A stretch of DNA of 64,000 bases from JBGTCD01 sp041749015. GTDB taxonomy: Bacteria; Bacteroidota; Bacteroidia; Cytophagales; Cyclobacteriaceae. The DNA lies in NCBI GenBank assembly GCA_041749015.1, contig JBGTCD010000091.1:1-64000 (forward strand), written 5' to 3'. Made by a program: the position numbers and the translations under genes. The first letter of the stretch is position 1. The number at the start of each line of letters is the position of its first letter. Below the pieces are notes generated by a model, which was given only the letters and a program-made list of their open reading frames with translations, searched no databases and was not told where the DNA came from. Positions 38,076 through 47,694 of this stretch are shown in pieces.

Positions 38076-39815
38076 ATGAACAGGAGTCTGCAGTGCGGCT
38101 TAATTCTTACCTTGTTTTTGTGCGCTTTTACTGAAGTTTGGAGTCAGAAAACCTGGACTGGGGCAGTCAATACCAGTTGGTCAGAGGCTGGCAATTGGAG
38201 TCCTTCTGGAGCGCCAGGGACTGGAGCTACAATAATTTTTGATTTAGGAGGGACAGTGACTGTCACCAATGTGACCTCAATCACCTTAGATAAGTTTTTT
38301 GTTCAGAATAATACTTCTGTAACTATAAGACCAAATACAGGCTCAGACAGGATTATAACCATCACCAATACCGCCGGAGTGGATGTAGATGTGCAACCTG
38401 GCTCTTTTTTAACAGTACAGCCGGAGGGAGTACATCGATTAAATTTTTCACTTCAAACTGGTGGAACAGCAAGGATAGGCGGCCAGGTGACCATGGAAAA
38501 TGGAAATTTTGGAATTGGGGATGGTACCTTGATCTTGCATACCAATGCATTACCTATGAACAGGATTGTTGGTCAATTTACCCTCGGAACGGGAGCCACA
38601 TTGCAGTTTGGCGGAGCAGGATTGGAAGGCGGCCCTGCAATAAATCTGCCAAATGAAATTTTTGGCGGGGGATCTCCAACCGGACCTACCTTTGCAAATT
38701 TAATCATCAATAGAAATGAAAACGTGATCCTTGGAGATCAAAACCTTAATATTTCTAATCAGGCCACAATGACCGATGGAGATCTGGTAGCTACTGGGGT
38801 AGGTAGAGTTTCTTTTACAGCCACTGCTTCAAATCCCATTGAAACCGATGCTAGCAAAATCATTGGGTTTGCTGTAATGCAAAGCCGATCAGTAGGTACG
38901 GGTGCCTTAAACTTCCTTGGATTTAATATGGCAGCAGGTCCTGATAATGTGGGAAATGTCTCGATCATAAGGAGAAGTACAGCCATTGTATTTAGTTCCA
39001 ATACCGGTATCCAAATGCAATGGGGTGTTACCTCATCATCTAATCCTGCCAGTGGTAGGGATATTAATCTTTCCTGGTTGCCACAATTTGATAACGGCAC
39101 CATCCCTACTTCAGAATTTCAAGTTTACAAGTTTACCGGAGGACCTGGCTGGGATGAGGTTGAGGGGCTCAATCCTTTGGCCAGCGACCTTCCACTAAGG
39201 ACCACCGCTACGGTCACCACCACCATTATCACTGATTTTACCGTGGCAGATGAGTTTAATACCCTACCCGTTCAAATCACGGGTTTCAGAGGTTGGCAGG
39301 AAGATAAGACTATTGTACTGGAGTGGACCACCCAGCAGGAGATCAATAACAGTCATTTTGAAGTTGAAAAGCTCAATAACGACCAGGAATTTGTATTCCT
39401 GGGGAGGGTGGAAGGTTCAGGCTCCACTCAAACCCCACAATTCTACCGCTTTACTGATGATGGCCCGGGAACTGGACTGCCTTATTATCGCTTGAAGCAG
39501 GTCGATTTCAATGGTGATTTCGAATATTTCGGTCCGGTCTTTGTGCCCTACAAAGCCTCAGGAGAGGAATATCAGATTTTCCCCAATCCTTCCAATGGCC
39601 AGAGATTTTTTATTACCAACTCCGGTAGAGATGAAAAAGAGCCTGTACGGGTCGAGATTCTGGATAACAATGGCAGGATTATTACCACGCAAAATCTTCA
39701 GATTTCGGGAGATGGCACTGCACTAGATACCGGTAGAATTTTATCTCCGGGACTATACCAGGTCAGACTTGCCACCAAATCCGGTATTATCAATCAAAAA
39801 CTCGTTGTAAGGTAG
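38076..39815 (+). CDS. Type IX secretion system cargo protein
   Basis: A 579-residue exported protein with signal peptide MNRSLQCGLILTLFLCAFTE and mature start SQKTWTG. The body is rich in Gly, Asn, Thr and short strands (IIFDLGGTVTVTNVTSITLD), consistent with a beta-helix-like surface protein. The last 75 residues form the T9SS type A sorting domain: FPNPSNGQRFF, then VRVEILDNNGRII and GLYQVRLATKSGIINQKLVV. The protein should pass the outer membrane through the T9SS and be released or attached to the surface. I chose the ATG at 38076 because the promoter lies just upstream. Ligand or function unknown. Confidence 0.85.
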   Translation: MNRSLQCGLILTLFLCAFTEVWSQKTWTGAVNTSWSEAGNWSPSGAPGTGATIIFDLGGTVTVTNVTSITLDKFFVQNNTSVTIRPNTGSDRIITITNTAGVDVDVQPGSFLTVQPEGVHRLNFSLQTGGTARIGGQVTMENGNFGIGDGTLILHTNALPMNRIVGQFTLGTGATLQFGGAGLEGGPAINLPNEIFGGGSPTGPTFANLIINRNENVILGDQNLNISNQATMTDGDLVATGVGRVSFTATASNPIETDASKIIGFAVMQSRSVGTGALNFLGFNMAAGPDNVGNVSIIRRSTAIVFSSNTGIQMQWGVTSSSNPASGRDINLSWLPQFDNGTIPTSEFQVYKFTGGPGWDEVEGLNPLASDLPLRTTATVTTTIITDFTVADEFNTLPVQITGFRGWQEDKTIVLEWTTQQEINNSHFEVEKLNNDQEFVFLGRVEGSGSTQTPQFYRFTDDGPGTGLPYYRLKQVDFNGDFEYFGPVFVPYKASGEEYQIFPNPSNGQRFFITNSGRDEKEPVRVEILDNNGRIITTQNLQISGDGTALDTGRILSPGLYQVRLATKSGIINQKLVVR

Positions 39816-39842
39816 TTAACTTAAGGTGAGTTAAGAGCAAAT

Positions 39843-41291
39843 TTACTCAGCCGCTATTTTAATCAAACTTCCTCTACTCAACTGTTCATCCAGTTGCATG
39901 CCATTTAGAATGGCCAATTCCTCAAATCGATCAGATGGCATATTGAAATGCTGAAGGGCCGCTTGTAAGGTCATTTGCTGCGGTATAGTTTTTATCCTTA
40001 CTACTTCGGGTTTTCTGTTTAGTTTTTCCGTCTCGGTGAGTTCTTTAAAATTTTCCATTGTGAATAGAAATGAAGGCCGATAGTTTGGAAACTTAGAAAG
40101 TTCAGCAATACCCATCATGCTGTAAATATTTGTCCCGTATTGAATGAGGGCAGCCAAAACACGGATGGTTCCTTGTTCTTGTACCTGATCGGCTACCATA
40201 AGGATGGAAGTCAGTCCATTAAAATTTTTTTGTGAGGATTCGACCATTGTGAGATTGTATCGCTCCAATGTTTGGTTAGCGGCCTCCTCCAATGAAGTCC
40301 CTCCGGCAAGTGTAAGCATCATCAATGCATCACCGCTTTGTGGTGCCATCTGGACTTGTTGAGGTGTATTTTGTAATCTCCAACCCTCCGGTACGGGGTA
40401 TTGAAATTTTAGTTCAGGATGATAAAATATTCCGTTTTCAAAAAAACCTTGTTTTGGATCTTCGCCTAAAATAAGGCCTTCAATTCTTTTCAGATAAGCC
40501 TCTCTATTGACTTGAGCATCCGTTAAATTCAATTTTTGCTTCCAATCTTTGGCCATCTTTTCAACCTTTGATTGGCGTGCAGTTGGTGAGGGGTGTGTTG
40601 ATAAGAATTCCGGGATATCCCCTCCACCTGAAATGGCTTGCTGGCGTTCTAATGTTTCAAAAAATTTGGCCATTTCTTCAGCATCATAATTTACTTTTGA
40701 AGAATATTCGACCCCCAACTTATCCGATTCCCGCTCGTCATCACGGCCGAAGCTCATCATGGCTAATTGCATGCCTCCGGAAAGTGGTTCTGCAAATTGT
40801 CCCAATTCAGGTACCAGAATAATCCCGGCGATTAACCCTATCTGTCCGAGCATGGCATTCCTTTGTTGAATCACCGAATGTCGTGCGGTGATGTGTCCAA
40901 TTTCATGCCCTAACACCCCGGCAAACTCGGCTTCATTGTTGAAATGTGCCATAATACCTCTGGTGAAATACACATAGCCTCCTGGCACTGCAAAAGCATT
41001 AATCACCGGTGAGTCTACAATTTTGAATTCGTAAGCCAGGGAGGGTCGATGCGAAATAGCTGCCATTTCCTGACCCTTTTCATTGATGAAATTTTGTAAT
41101 ACCGGATCCTCGTACAATCCGAAGAAGGCTACAATTTGAGGATCGGCCTCCTTACCCATGGCAATTTCCTGAGCTTCCGACATCATTACCATCTGCCTTT
41201 TTCCAGTTACAGGGTTTACGGCACAGGCCGAAAAGTAAAGCATACAGAATGTGAGCCCAATACTTGACAGATACTTGCTTTTCTTCATCAT
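39843..41291 (-). CDS. M48 family metalloprotease lipoprotein with LysM-like tail
   Basis: A 482-residue zinc protease of the BepA/YfgC type. The lipobox is FSAC (Cys23), and the zinc motif HEIGH lies at 129-133 in GVLGHEIGHITARH, with the third ligand Glu in DDERESDKLG. The C-terminal 50 residues (QQMTLQAALQHFNMPSDRFE, LNGMQLDEQL) resemble a LysM peptidoglycan-binding module. BepA-type proteases control outer-membrane protein assembly; this is inferred from the family. A -7 box TAATTTTG lies about 38 nt upstream (41336-41329). Confidence 0.88.
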   Translation of the reverse strand: MMKKSKYLSSIGLTFCMLYFSACAVNPVTGKRQMVMMSEAQEIAMGKEADPQIVAFFGLYEDPVLQNFINEKGQEMAAISHRPSLAYEFKIVDSPVINAFAVPGGYVYFTRGIMAHFNNEAEFAGVLGHEIGHITARHSVIQQRNAMLGQIGLIAGIILVPELGQFAEPLSGGMQLAMMSFGRDDERESDKLGVEYSSKVNYDAEEMAKFFETLERQQAISGGGDIPEFLSTHPSPTARQSKVEKMAKDWKQKLNLTDAQVNREAYLKRIEGLILGEDPKQGFFENGIFYHPELKFQYPVPEGWRLQNTPQQVQMAPQSGDALMMLTLAGGTSLEEAANQTLERYNLTMVESSQKNFNGLTSILMVADQVQEQGTIRVLAALIQYGTNIYSMMGIAELSKFPNYRPSFLFTMENFKELTETEKLNRKPEVVRIKTIPQQMTLQAALQHFNMPSDRFEELAILNGMQLDEQLSRGSLIKIAAE

Positions 41292-41328
41292 TATCTTATT
41301 ATTTAATTTCTGTAGTTTTTTCAGGAAA

Positions 41329-41336
41329 CAAAATTA
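41329..41336 (-). promoter_or_regulatory. -7 box (TAATTTTG) of the M48 protease gene
   Basis: On the minus strand TAATTTTG matches TAnnTTTG and ends 37 nt before the ATG at 41291. No clear -33 element. Confidence 0.4.
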
Positions 41337-41464
41337 ATAGCATTTAACTAAAACTTGTTGCACTTAAGTGGGTATCAATTACATAAGTCACAGATTTCCT
41401 GCGTAGGCTTCCTGTAGGGATCAGATCATTTTCAAATTGATCCATCTTCAAATTTTCAAATTAA

Positions 41465-41941
41465 TTACCGAATCCGATCCACTGAGCGTACCAATTGCTC
41501 ATCCCTCCTGATGAATCTATTGGCTAAAAGGTTAAAAACCATCGCGGCACCGGGTAAAAATAACCCTACTCCGTAATTGCCTGGTATTTCGGTAGCCTTG
41601 ATGACATCGGTGGCCAGCCATGCGGATAAGCCCAGGGTAGCAGCCATTATCAGGGAATTTAAAGCTCCAATTTTTATTTGCAAGAGCCTGTTTTTAAATC
41701 TGGTGATCTCAAAAATGGCAAGGTATATTCCTACTCCTAATAATACCGTAATCCAGTAATATGGTGTATACTGCTTATCAGGGGTTTGATCAGTACCATA
41801 GTCCAGCTCCAGATATAGGGTAGTCATGGTATATTTTGGATCCTGACCAACTCGGGTTCCTTCCCAAATAGGAAAAAATACGGTTAATAAAAGGCATAGA
41901 GCCACAAGTAGGAGAAATACAGTTTGAATCCTTTGTAACAT
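41465..41941 (-). CDS. DUF4293-family membrane protein
   Basis: A 158-residue integral membrane protein with four hydrophobic helices (about 6-24, 62-80, 93-113, 121-143), a start MLQRIQTVFLLLVALCLLLT and an end DEQLVRSVDRIR that match the Bacteroidota DUF4293 family. Function unknown. It diverges from the thiolase gene; the thiolase -33 element (41932-41935) lies within its first codons. Confidence 0.75.
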   Translation of the reverse strand: MLQRIQTVFLLLVALCLLLTVFFPIWEGTRVGQDPKYTMTTLYLELDYGTDQTPDKQYTPYYWITVLLGVGIYLAIFEITRFKNRLLQIKIGALNSLIMAATLGLSAWLATDVIKATEIPGNYGVGLFLPGAAMVFNLLANRFIRRDEQLVRSVDRIR

Positions 41942-41962
41942 AGGGCCGTTGGTTTACTTTTG
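41932..41962 (+). promoter_or_regulatory. Promoter of the thiolase-truA-ABC operon
   Basis: TTTG (41932-41935), 19 bp and TACTTTTG (41955-41962) match the consensus. The -7 box is part of an imperfect palindrome TTTACTTTTGCAAAGTAAAG that could also serve the divergent DUF4293 gene or bind a regulator. Confidence 0.65.
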
Positions 41963-42009
41963 CAAAGTAAAGAAATTTACCGCTCAATCTGACCAGCCAG
42001 CCTATAATT

Positions 42010-43209
42010 ATGGAAACCTCCTATATTGTTGATATTGTACGCACCCCAGTAGGGAAATTTGGGGGCACCCTGGCTTCTGTCAGACCTGATGATCTGGCGG
42101 CTCACGTGATTAAGTTCCTCATAGAGCGCAATTCTGAGCTTGATACCTCCATGGTAGAGGATGTCATCATGGGCGCTGCTAACCAGGCTGGAGAAGACAA
42201 TCGTAATGTGGCTCGGATGGCACTTCTCCTGGCCGGACTTCCGGTGACAGTAGGCGGCATCACCGTCAACAGACTTTGCGCCTCCGGTCTTCAATCCATC
42301 ATGGACGGCTCAAGGGCCTTGATGCTTGGTGAAGGCAGGGTTTACATTGCTGGTGGTGTGGAAAGCATGACCCGGGCACCTTTTGTCACCGCCAAAGCTG
42401 ACGCGGCCTTTAGCCGAAATGTAGAAACCTATGACACTTCCATAGGCTGGCGATTTGTAAATCCCAAACTATCTGAAATGTACCATCCCTACAGTATGGG
42501 TGAAACGGCAGAAAATGTAGCTGAAAAATGGAAGATAAGCCGTGAAGAGCAGGATATCTTTGCTCACCAATCACAGGAAAAATATGAAAAAGCACATCAT
42601 TCCGGATATTTCAAAAATGAAATAATACCGGTTTCTATACCCCAAAAAAAGGAGGCCCCAATCATCTTTTCGAAAGATGAGCATCCCAGGCTTTCGTCCC
42701 CCGAAAAGCTTGCCTCCCTGCAGCCTGCTTTTAAGAAAGATGGTACCGTAACTGCCGGAAACTCCTCCGGGATCAATGATGGGGCTGCGGCTACCTTGCT
42801 TTGCAATGAGGCCGTCTTAAAAGAAAATAGCTGGACTCCAATGGTCAAAATCAAGAGTATTGCCATAGCCGGAGTGCCCCCTGAGCACATGGGTATAGGG
42901 CCGGTACCTGCAACAAAAAAAGCATTATCCCGTGCAGGGCTAAAGATCAAAGATATAGGTCTTGTAGAACTCAATGAAGCCTTTGCAGCACAGGCTATTG
43001 CCTGCATTAGAGAACTGGGCGTGGACCCTGATATCGTCAATGTGAATGGCGGTTCAATTGCTATTGGACATCCACTGGGTGCCAGCGGCACACGCATTTC
43101 GGCCACCCTCATCCACGAAATGATCCGTACTAAAACCCGTTACGGCCTAGCTACCATGTGCGTGGGTGTAGGTCAGGGTGCCGCAATTATTTATGAAAAC
43201 TGCTTATAG
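42010..43209 (+). CDS. Acetyl-CoA C-acyltransferase (thiolase)
   Basis: A 399-residue thiolase that condenses or cleaves acyl-CoA thioesters. The nucleophilic Cys90 lies in NRLCASGLQSI; NEAFAAQAIA, the His of NGGSIAIGHPLGASGTR and the second Cys of TMCVGVGQGAA complete the active site. It resembles the PcaF/FadA group (3-oxoadipyl or 3-ketoacyl-CoA thiolase); substrate chain length cannot be read off. Its own consensus promoter lies 48 nt upstream, and truA follows after 12 bp. Confidence 0.92.
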   Translation: METSYIVDIVRTPVGKFGGTLASVRPDDLAAHVIKFLIERNSELDTSMVEDVIMGAANQAGEDNRNVARMALLLAGLPVTVGGITVNRLCASGLQSIMDGSRALMLGEGRVYIAGGVESMTRAPFVTAKADAAFSRNVETYDTSIGWRFVNPKLSEMYHPYSMGETAENVAEKWKISREEQDIFAHQSQEKYEKAHHSGYFKNEIIPVSIPQKKEAPIIFSKDEHPRLSSPEKLASLQPAFKKDGTVTAGNSSGINDGAAATLLCNEAVLKENSWTPMVKIKSIAIAGVPPEHMGIGPVPATKKALSRAGLKIKDIGLVELNEAFAAQAIACIRELGVDPDIVNVNGGSIAIGHPLGASGTRISATLIHEMIRTKTRYGLATMCVGVGQGAAIIYENCL

Positions 43210-43221
43210 CATCACCGGTAC

Positions 43222-43968
43222 ATGAGGTATTTTTTTGAGATCGCGTACAAGGGTACGGCCTACCATGGCTGGCAAAGACAGGAAGGGGTACCAACAGTAC
43301 AAGAGATAGTGGAGGAGGCTTTGAAAACCCTGACCGGCAGCCCCATTTCCATAACCGGAAGTGGCAGAACAGACACAGGGGTACATTGCAGACAGCAGTA
43401 TTTTCATGCTGACTTTTCCAAGCCACTTGATACAGGCAAGTTCAGACACCAGCTCAATTCTTTTTTAGCCAAGGATATCGCCATAAATGATATCAGACAG
43501 GTTGAAGCAGAGGCACATGCAAGGTTTGATGCCAGCTTCAGGGCTTACAAATATTTGATCTCAACCCAAAAAGACCCCTTTTTGACGGACAGGGCATGGA
43601 AAGTGATAAATAATCTGGATTTATCAACTATGAATCAGGGTGCTGCGTTATTAATCGGAAAACATGATTTTACCAGTTTTAGTAAAGTAAAAACGCAGGT
43701 GAATAACTTTGAATGCGAGGTATTTGAAGCTAATTGGTCCATGAATGGGCCAATTTTGGAATTTAATATCAGTGCCAACCGATTTTTAAGGGGTATGGTC
43801 AGGGCCATTGTGGGTACGCTTATCCCTGTTGGGATGGGTAAGGTTCCTCCTGAATCTGTTTCGGAGATTCTCAGGGATAAGGACAGAAGAAAAGCCGGCA
43901 CCTCAGTGCCAGCTGAAGGATTATATCTGGTGTCTGTGAGATATCCGGAGAAAATTTGGACCAACTAA
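43222..43968 (+). CDS. truA: tRNA pseudouridine(38-40) synthase
   Basis: Converts uridines 38-40 of the tRNA anticodon arm to pseudouridine. The 248-residue protein starts MRYFFEIAYKGTAYHGWQRQ and carries the catalytic Asp51 in GSGRTDTGVH; further blocks are HARFDASFRAYKY and FLRGMVRAIVGTL. It sits between the thiolase and an ABC exporter, apparently in one operon. Confidence 0.95.
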   Translation: MRYFFEIAYKGTAYHGWQRQEGVPTVQEIVEEALKTLTGSPISITGSGRTDTGVHCRQQYFHADFSKPLDTGKFRHQLNSFLAKDIAINDIRQVEAEAHARFDASFRAYKYLISTQKDPFLTDRAWKVINNLDLSTMNQGAALLIGKHDFTSFSKVKTQVNNFECEVFEANWSMNGPILEFNISANRFLRGMVRAIVGTLIPVGMGKVPPESVSEILRDKDRRKAGTSVPAEGLYLVSVRYPEKIWTN

Positions 43969-43978
43969 ACAGAAAAAC

Positions 43979-45751
43979 TTGGAGAGGGACCAATTCAGTA
44001 GCGGGGAAATTTTTGACCTTAAGATCATCAAAAGGCTTTTCAAATTTGTCAGGCCTTATATGGGGCGGTTTTATTTAATTATTTTCCTTACCATCGCCCT
44101 TGCCGTTTTAGCGCCTGCAAGGCCCCTGCTCATTCAGGTTACCCTTGATGATTATGTGGTATTTGGGGATTATGAAGGGCTGGTCATGATGATCGCAGTC
44201 CTGATTGGATTACTCCTGATTCAGGCCCTTGTACAGTACTTCCATACCTATATTTCAGGTTGGCTGGGGCAGTACATCATTAGGGATATAAGGGTCAGGC
44301 TCTACAGACACCTCCTCCAGCTAAGATTAAAATTTTACGATCGCACCCCCATTGGACGGCTGGTAACCAGGACTGTTTCAGATATCGAAACCCTGGCCGA
44401 TGTATTTACCGAAGGGATCGCAGCCATGATTGGAGACTTGCTCCAGCTTATTTTTATCCTTACCATCATGTTCATTCTCGACTGGCGCCTGGCTCTGGTG
44501 AGTTTGTGCACACTTCCAATTTTACTGATCAGCACCTATGTTTTCAAAGAAAAAATAAAAGTGGCTTTTAATGAGGTGCGCAATGCGGTAGCCAATCTCA
44601 ATACTTTTGTTCAGGAGAGGATCACTGGGATGACCATTGTGCAAATATTTGGCAGCGAGAAAAGGGAACTTGAAAAATTTAAATCCATTAATAGAGAGCA
44701 CCGACAAGCCAACCTCAGATCCGTATTGTACTACTCTATTTACTTTCCTGTGGCTGAAATCATCAGTGCTGCGGGCATTGGTTTGCTGATTTGGTATGGT
44801 GCTATGGGCGTGATTAATTTCGAAAAAACCGGGATTACCATAGGTACCCTGATTGCTTTCATTATGTACATCCAAATGTTTTTTCGGCCTATCAGGATGA
44901 TCGCTGACCGCTTCAATACTCTCCAAATGGGGGTGGTGAGCACCTCCAGGATCATGAAATTACTGGATAGTAAAGAGCACATACCTAATGAAGGTACCAT
45001 CATCCTTGACGAAGTCGCGGGTAAAGTATCTTTTGAGAAGGTGTGGTTTGCCTATGACGAAAAGGATTATGTACTTAAGGACATCTCCTTTGAGGTAGCT
45101 CAGGGACAGGTCATAGCTCTGGTCGGTGCTACAGGAGCAGGAAAATCCTCTGTAATCAACCTGCTCAACCGGTTCTATGAAATAGAAAAGGGAAATATCA
45201 CTATTGACGGCATTGATATAAAGGATGTTCAACTCCAAAATCTCCGCAAGCAAATTGGTGTGGTTTTACAGGATGTGTTCTTATTTTCCGACACTATTTC
45301 CAAGAATATTTCTCTTGGTAACCCCGAAATCACAGATGAAATGATCATGGAGGCAGCCAAACTGGTTGGTGCTAAGAAATTCATACAAAAGTTGCCAGGG
45401 GGATTGCAATACAATGTAATGGAAAGAGGCGCAACCCTATCCGTTGGGCAACGGCAACTGATTTCCTTTGTAAGGGCTATGGTTTATAACCCCAAAATCC
45501 TGGTCCTGGATGAAGCCACTTCATCTGTGGATACGGAAACAGAAGGACTCATCCAAAAGGCCATTGATAAAATGATGAAAGGCCGTACAGCCATCGTTAT
45601 CGCGCATCGCTTATCTACCATTATGAAGGCAGATAAGATCATTGTACTTGACAAAGGGGAAATAAAAGAGTCAGGTACCCATGAAGAATTACTTGAAAGA
45701 GGCGGATATTACACTCAACTCCATAAAATGCAATACAAAGAAGTTGTATAG
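43979..45751 (+). CDS. ABC exporter, fused membrane and ATPase domains (MsbA/MDR-like)
   Basis: A 590-residue half-transporter with six helices in the first 320 residues and an ATPase domain containing Walker A GATGAGKSS, the Q-loop QIGVVLQDVFLFSDT, signature LSVGQRQL, Walker B ILVLDEATSSVD and switch His in IAHRLST. It probably works as a dimer exporting lipids or drugs. The start is a TTG 10 bp after truA; no ATG lies near the N-terminus of homologous length. Substrate unknown. Confidence 0.9.
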   Translation: MERDQFSSGEIFDLKIIKRLFKFVRPYMGRFYLIIFLTIALAVLAPARPLLIQVTLDDYVVFGDYEGLVMMIAVLIGLLLIQALVQYFHTYISGWLGQYIIRDIRVRLYRHLLQLRLKFYDRTPIGRLVTRTVSDIETLADVFTEGIAAMIGDLLQLIFILTIMFILDWRLALVSLCTLPILLISTYVFKEKIKVAFNEVRNAVANLNTFVQERITGMTIVQIFGSEKRELEKFKSINREHRQANLRSVLYYSIYFPVAEIISAAGIGLLIWYGAMGVINFEKTGITIGTLIAFIMYIQMFFRPIRMIADRFNTLQMGVVSTSRIMKLLDSKEHIPNEGTIILDEVAGKVSFEKVWFAYDEKDYVLKDISFEVAQGQVIALVGATGAGKSSVINLLNRFYEIEKGNITIDGIDIKDVQLQNLRKQIGVVLQDVFLFSDTISKNISLGNPEITDEMIMEAAKLVGAKKFIQKLPGGLQYNVMERGATLSVGQRQLISFVRAMVYNPKILVLDEATSSVDTETEGLIQKAIDKMMKGRTAIVIAHRLSTIMKADKIIVLDKGEIKESGTHEELLERGGYYTQLHKMQYKEVV

Positions 45752-45811
45752 TGAAATAATAAATTGCTCACATTATTTAGCTAATTTTCCTTCGCATTTT
45801 ATCAAATAGAT

Positions 45812-45819
45812 TATATTTG
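45812..45819 (+). promoter_or_regulatory. -7 box (TATATTTG), leaderless configuration
   Basis: TATATTTG ends 6 nt before the ATG at 45826. The apparent TTG start at 45817 is inside this box, so the ATG is the start and the mRNA is predicted leaderless. Confidence 0.55.
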
Positions 45820-45825
45820 TCCCTA

Positions 45826-46545
45826 ATGCCTGTTATTAAGATACTTTTATTTTTAGTTTTTTGCATTTTTTTAGCTATTCCAGCCGAATCGCAGCGGAAG
45901 GTAAAAAGGACTCATACCATTACCCATACCAACAAGCGAGCCATGGTGAATATGTCTAAGAAGAAGGCAAGGGTGGTATGCCCAATCTTTATTGATACAG
46001 GATACCCATATCATGGGTTCGGCTTTAAAATGGGTGACCCTACCGCCCTGACCTATAAGTTTTATGCAACCAAAAATTTGGCATTTTCTGTTGATGCCGG
46101 TTCCGCTGCCAGTGGGCTCTATAACCAATACCACAGAGAGCGATTTGAACATTTTCTCAATCCGGATACACTGGGTGAAAATCGAATTTCATATCTCGCA
46201 CATGTAATTAATGCAGAGTGGGTATTGGAAGGCAAGGTATTTTGGCAAATCGATGCCAGCAGAATAATGCCAGGCATGCAGTGGTACATAGGCGGTGGAT
46301 TACAATACAGATTTCTGGATATCAGATACGATTATTTATATGAATTTGGGCTAAGAGAGCGAGAGACAGACTTTTTTGAGCGTAGAAATTACTCTATGGG
46401 GCCTGTAGTAGTGGCCGGACTTGAGTATTCCTATTTTAAAATTCCCGTATCGGCCTTTCTGGAAATAGGTGCTTATTTTGATACGGTACAGGATCCGGGG
46501 TGGACTCGATTTCAGGGGGGCGTTGGGATTCGGTATGTGTTTTAA
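45826..46545 (+). CDS. Putative outer-membrane protein
   Basis: A 239-residue exported protein (signal MPVIKILLFLVFCIFLAIPA, then a very basic stretch RKVKRTHTITHTNKR) whose second half has strands typical of small beta barrels: GLQYRFLDIRYDYLYEFGL, VVVAGLEYSYFKIPVSAFLE, and a final aromatic YVF. The shared C-terminal pattern, GLEY.F..PVS.F...A, GVGIRYVF versus GMGIRYFF in the next gene, suggests the two are distant duplicates. Function unknown. Confidence 0.6.
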   Translation: MPVIKILLFLVFCIFLAIPAESQRKVKRTHTITHTNKRAMVNMSKKKARVVCPIFIDTGYPYHGFGFKMGDPTALTYKFYATKNLAFSVDAGSAASGLYNQYHRERFEHFLNPDTLGENRISYLAHVINAEWVLEGKVFWQIDASRIMPGMQWYIGGGLQYRFLDIRYDYLYEFGLRERETDFFERRNYSMGPVVVAGLEYSYFKIPVSAFLEIGAYFDTVQDPGWTRFQGGVGIRYVF

Positions 46546-46559
46546 ATTTGGTTGAATCC

Positions 46560-47150
46560 ATGAAAGTAGTTTGGCTGGTATTTATTCTGATAGTGATAGG
46601 TTTTCATTTCGCCACTGCCCAGGAGCATTCTGTAGGTTTAAGGCTGGGTGAGCCTCTTGCCATTTCCTACAAGCTAAGGATAGGAATGATGGGATATGAG
46701 GTAATTGCCGGGAGGTACGGCGTACCTGGATCACCTTCTTACTTTAGAGAAGTGTTCAAAGATAAAGACGTATTTGAGGGGCGCTATTATCTGGACCATA
46801 CCCCTACCAGTGCCTTTGCACTCCACGGCAGGTGGCTCAACCATGTTTCGATACCGGTACAAACTACCAGAAATTTTGACTGGTACTGGGGTTTTGGCGG
46901 ACAATTGCTGATTTCGCAAATCGAGTATTTCTATACCAATGACCCTGAGGCTACCAATGGCTTTAATCCTGATGGGAATGAGAAAGTCACCCATTTTAGT
47001 TTGAGTCCCGAGGTCATTATTGGCCTGGAATATAAATTCGAAAAAGTCCCAGTTTCTATATTTACTGATATGGCAGTAGCCATCGAAGTTTTTCAAAAGC
47101 CGTTTACTCCAAGACTTCCTGTGGGAATGGGCATACGGTACTTTTTCTAA
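46560..47150 (+). CDS. Putative outer-membrane protein, paralogue of upstream gene
   Basis: A 196-residue protein with signal peptide ending FATAQ and barrel-like strands (GLEYKFEKVPVSIFTDMAVA, GMGIRYFF at the end). The ATG at 46560 begins the signal peptide and follows the upstream stop by 14 bp; the longer frame only overlaps the upstream gene. Similar C-terminal halves point to a tandem duplication. It is followed 2 bp later by a small membrane-anchored protein, so three envelope proteins share one transcript. Confidence 0.6.
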   Translation: MKVVWLVFILIVIGFHFATAQEHSVGLRLGEPLAISYKLRIGMMGYEVIAGRYGVPGSPSYFREVFKDKDVFEGRYYLDHTPTSAFALHGRWLNHVSIPVQTTRNFDWYWGFGGQLLISQIEYFYTNDPEATNGFNPDGNEKVTHFSLSPEVIIGLEYKFEKVPVSIFTDMAVAIEVFQKPFTPRLPVGMGIRYFF

Positions 47151-47152
47151 TC

Positions 47153-47680
47153 ATGAAAAAAAATATCATAGGGTTTTCTTTAGTCATTGGGCTCATTCTG
47201 ATTGGTCTGTTTTGGGGTTATTCGAGCCTGGGTGGTTTTGATCCAATTTTAGTTGAGAAAATAGATAAGCCTACCATTCATCTTTCAGGGATCAGGTTTA
47301 AAGGTCAATACGACGATCCTGAATTAAAAGAATCTTTTGTTAGGGTAAAGGAATTGTCGGGGGAAATTTCTGAAGGATCATTGGTGATTATCAATCATGA
47401 ACCTCAAAATTATTTGGCAGGCTATGTCCATTATTTCATTGGCATTGCCAAATCCAAGCCTTTTACTAATATACCTTCAGGATTTGAGGTGCGGCACATG
47501 ATGGCCCAACCCGGATACGAAGTGACCATCACGGCTCATAATTTCGTGATGCCCAGCCCAGAAAAAATAAAAAATAAGGTACTGCTGAAATCCGATGCGG
47601 CAGGTCTTCAGATTAAAAATTATACCGTGGAGGTATACGAGAGCTCCCGGTCGCTGAAAATTTTTTTTCCTGTAGAATAG
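47153..47680 (+). CDS. Membrane-anchored protein with GyrI-like effector-binding fold (tentative)
   Basis: A 175-residue protein with one N-terminal transmembrane helix (about 5-25) and an extracytoplasmic domain. The C-terminal YTVEVYESSRSLKIFFPVE and the middle GYVHYFIGIAKSKPF suggest the GyrI/SOUL-like small-molecule-binding fold, often seen as effector domains; the match is by pattern only. It is third in the operon with two outer-membrane-type proteins. Confidence 0.5.
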   Translation: MKKNIIGFSLVIGLILIGLFWGYSSLGGFDPILVEKIDKPTIHLSGIRFKGQYDDPELKESFVRVKELSGEISEGSLVIINHEPQNYLAGYVHYFIGIAKSKPFTNIPSGFEVRHMMAQPGYEVTITAHNFVMPSPEKIKNKVLLKSDAAGLQIKNYTVEVYESSRSLKIFFPVE

Positions 47681-47694
47681 TCTCCCTGGGAAAC

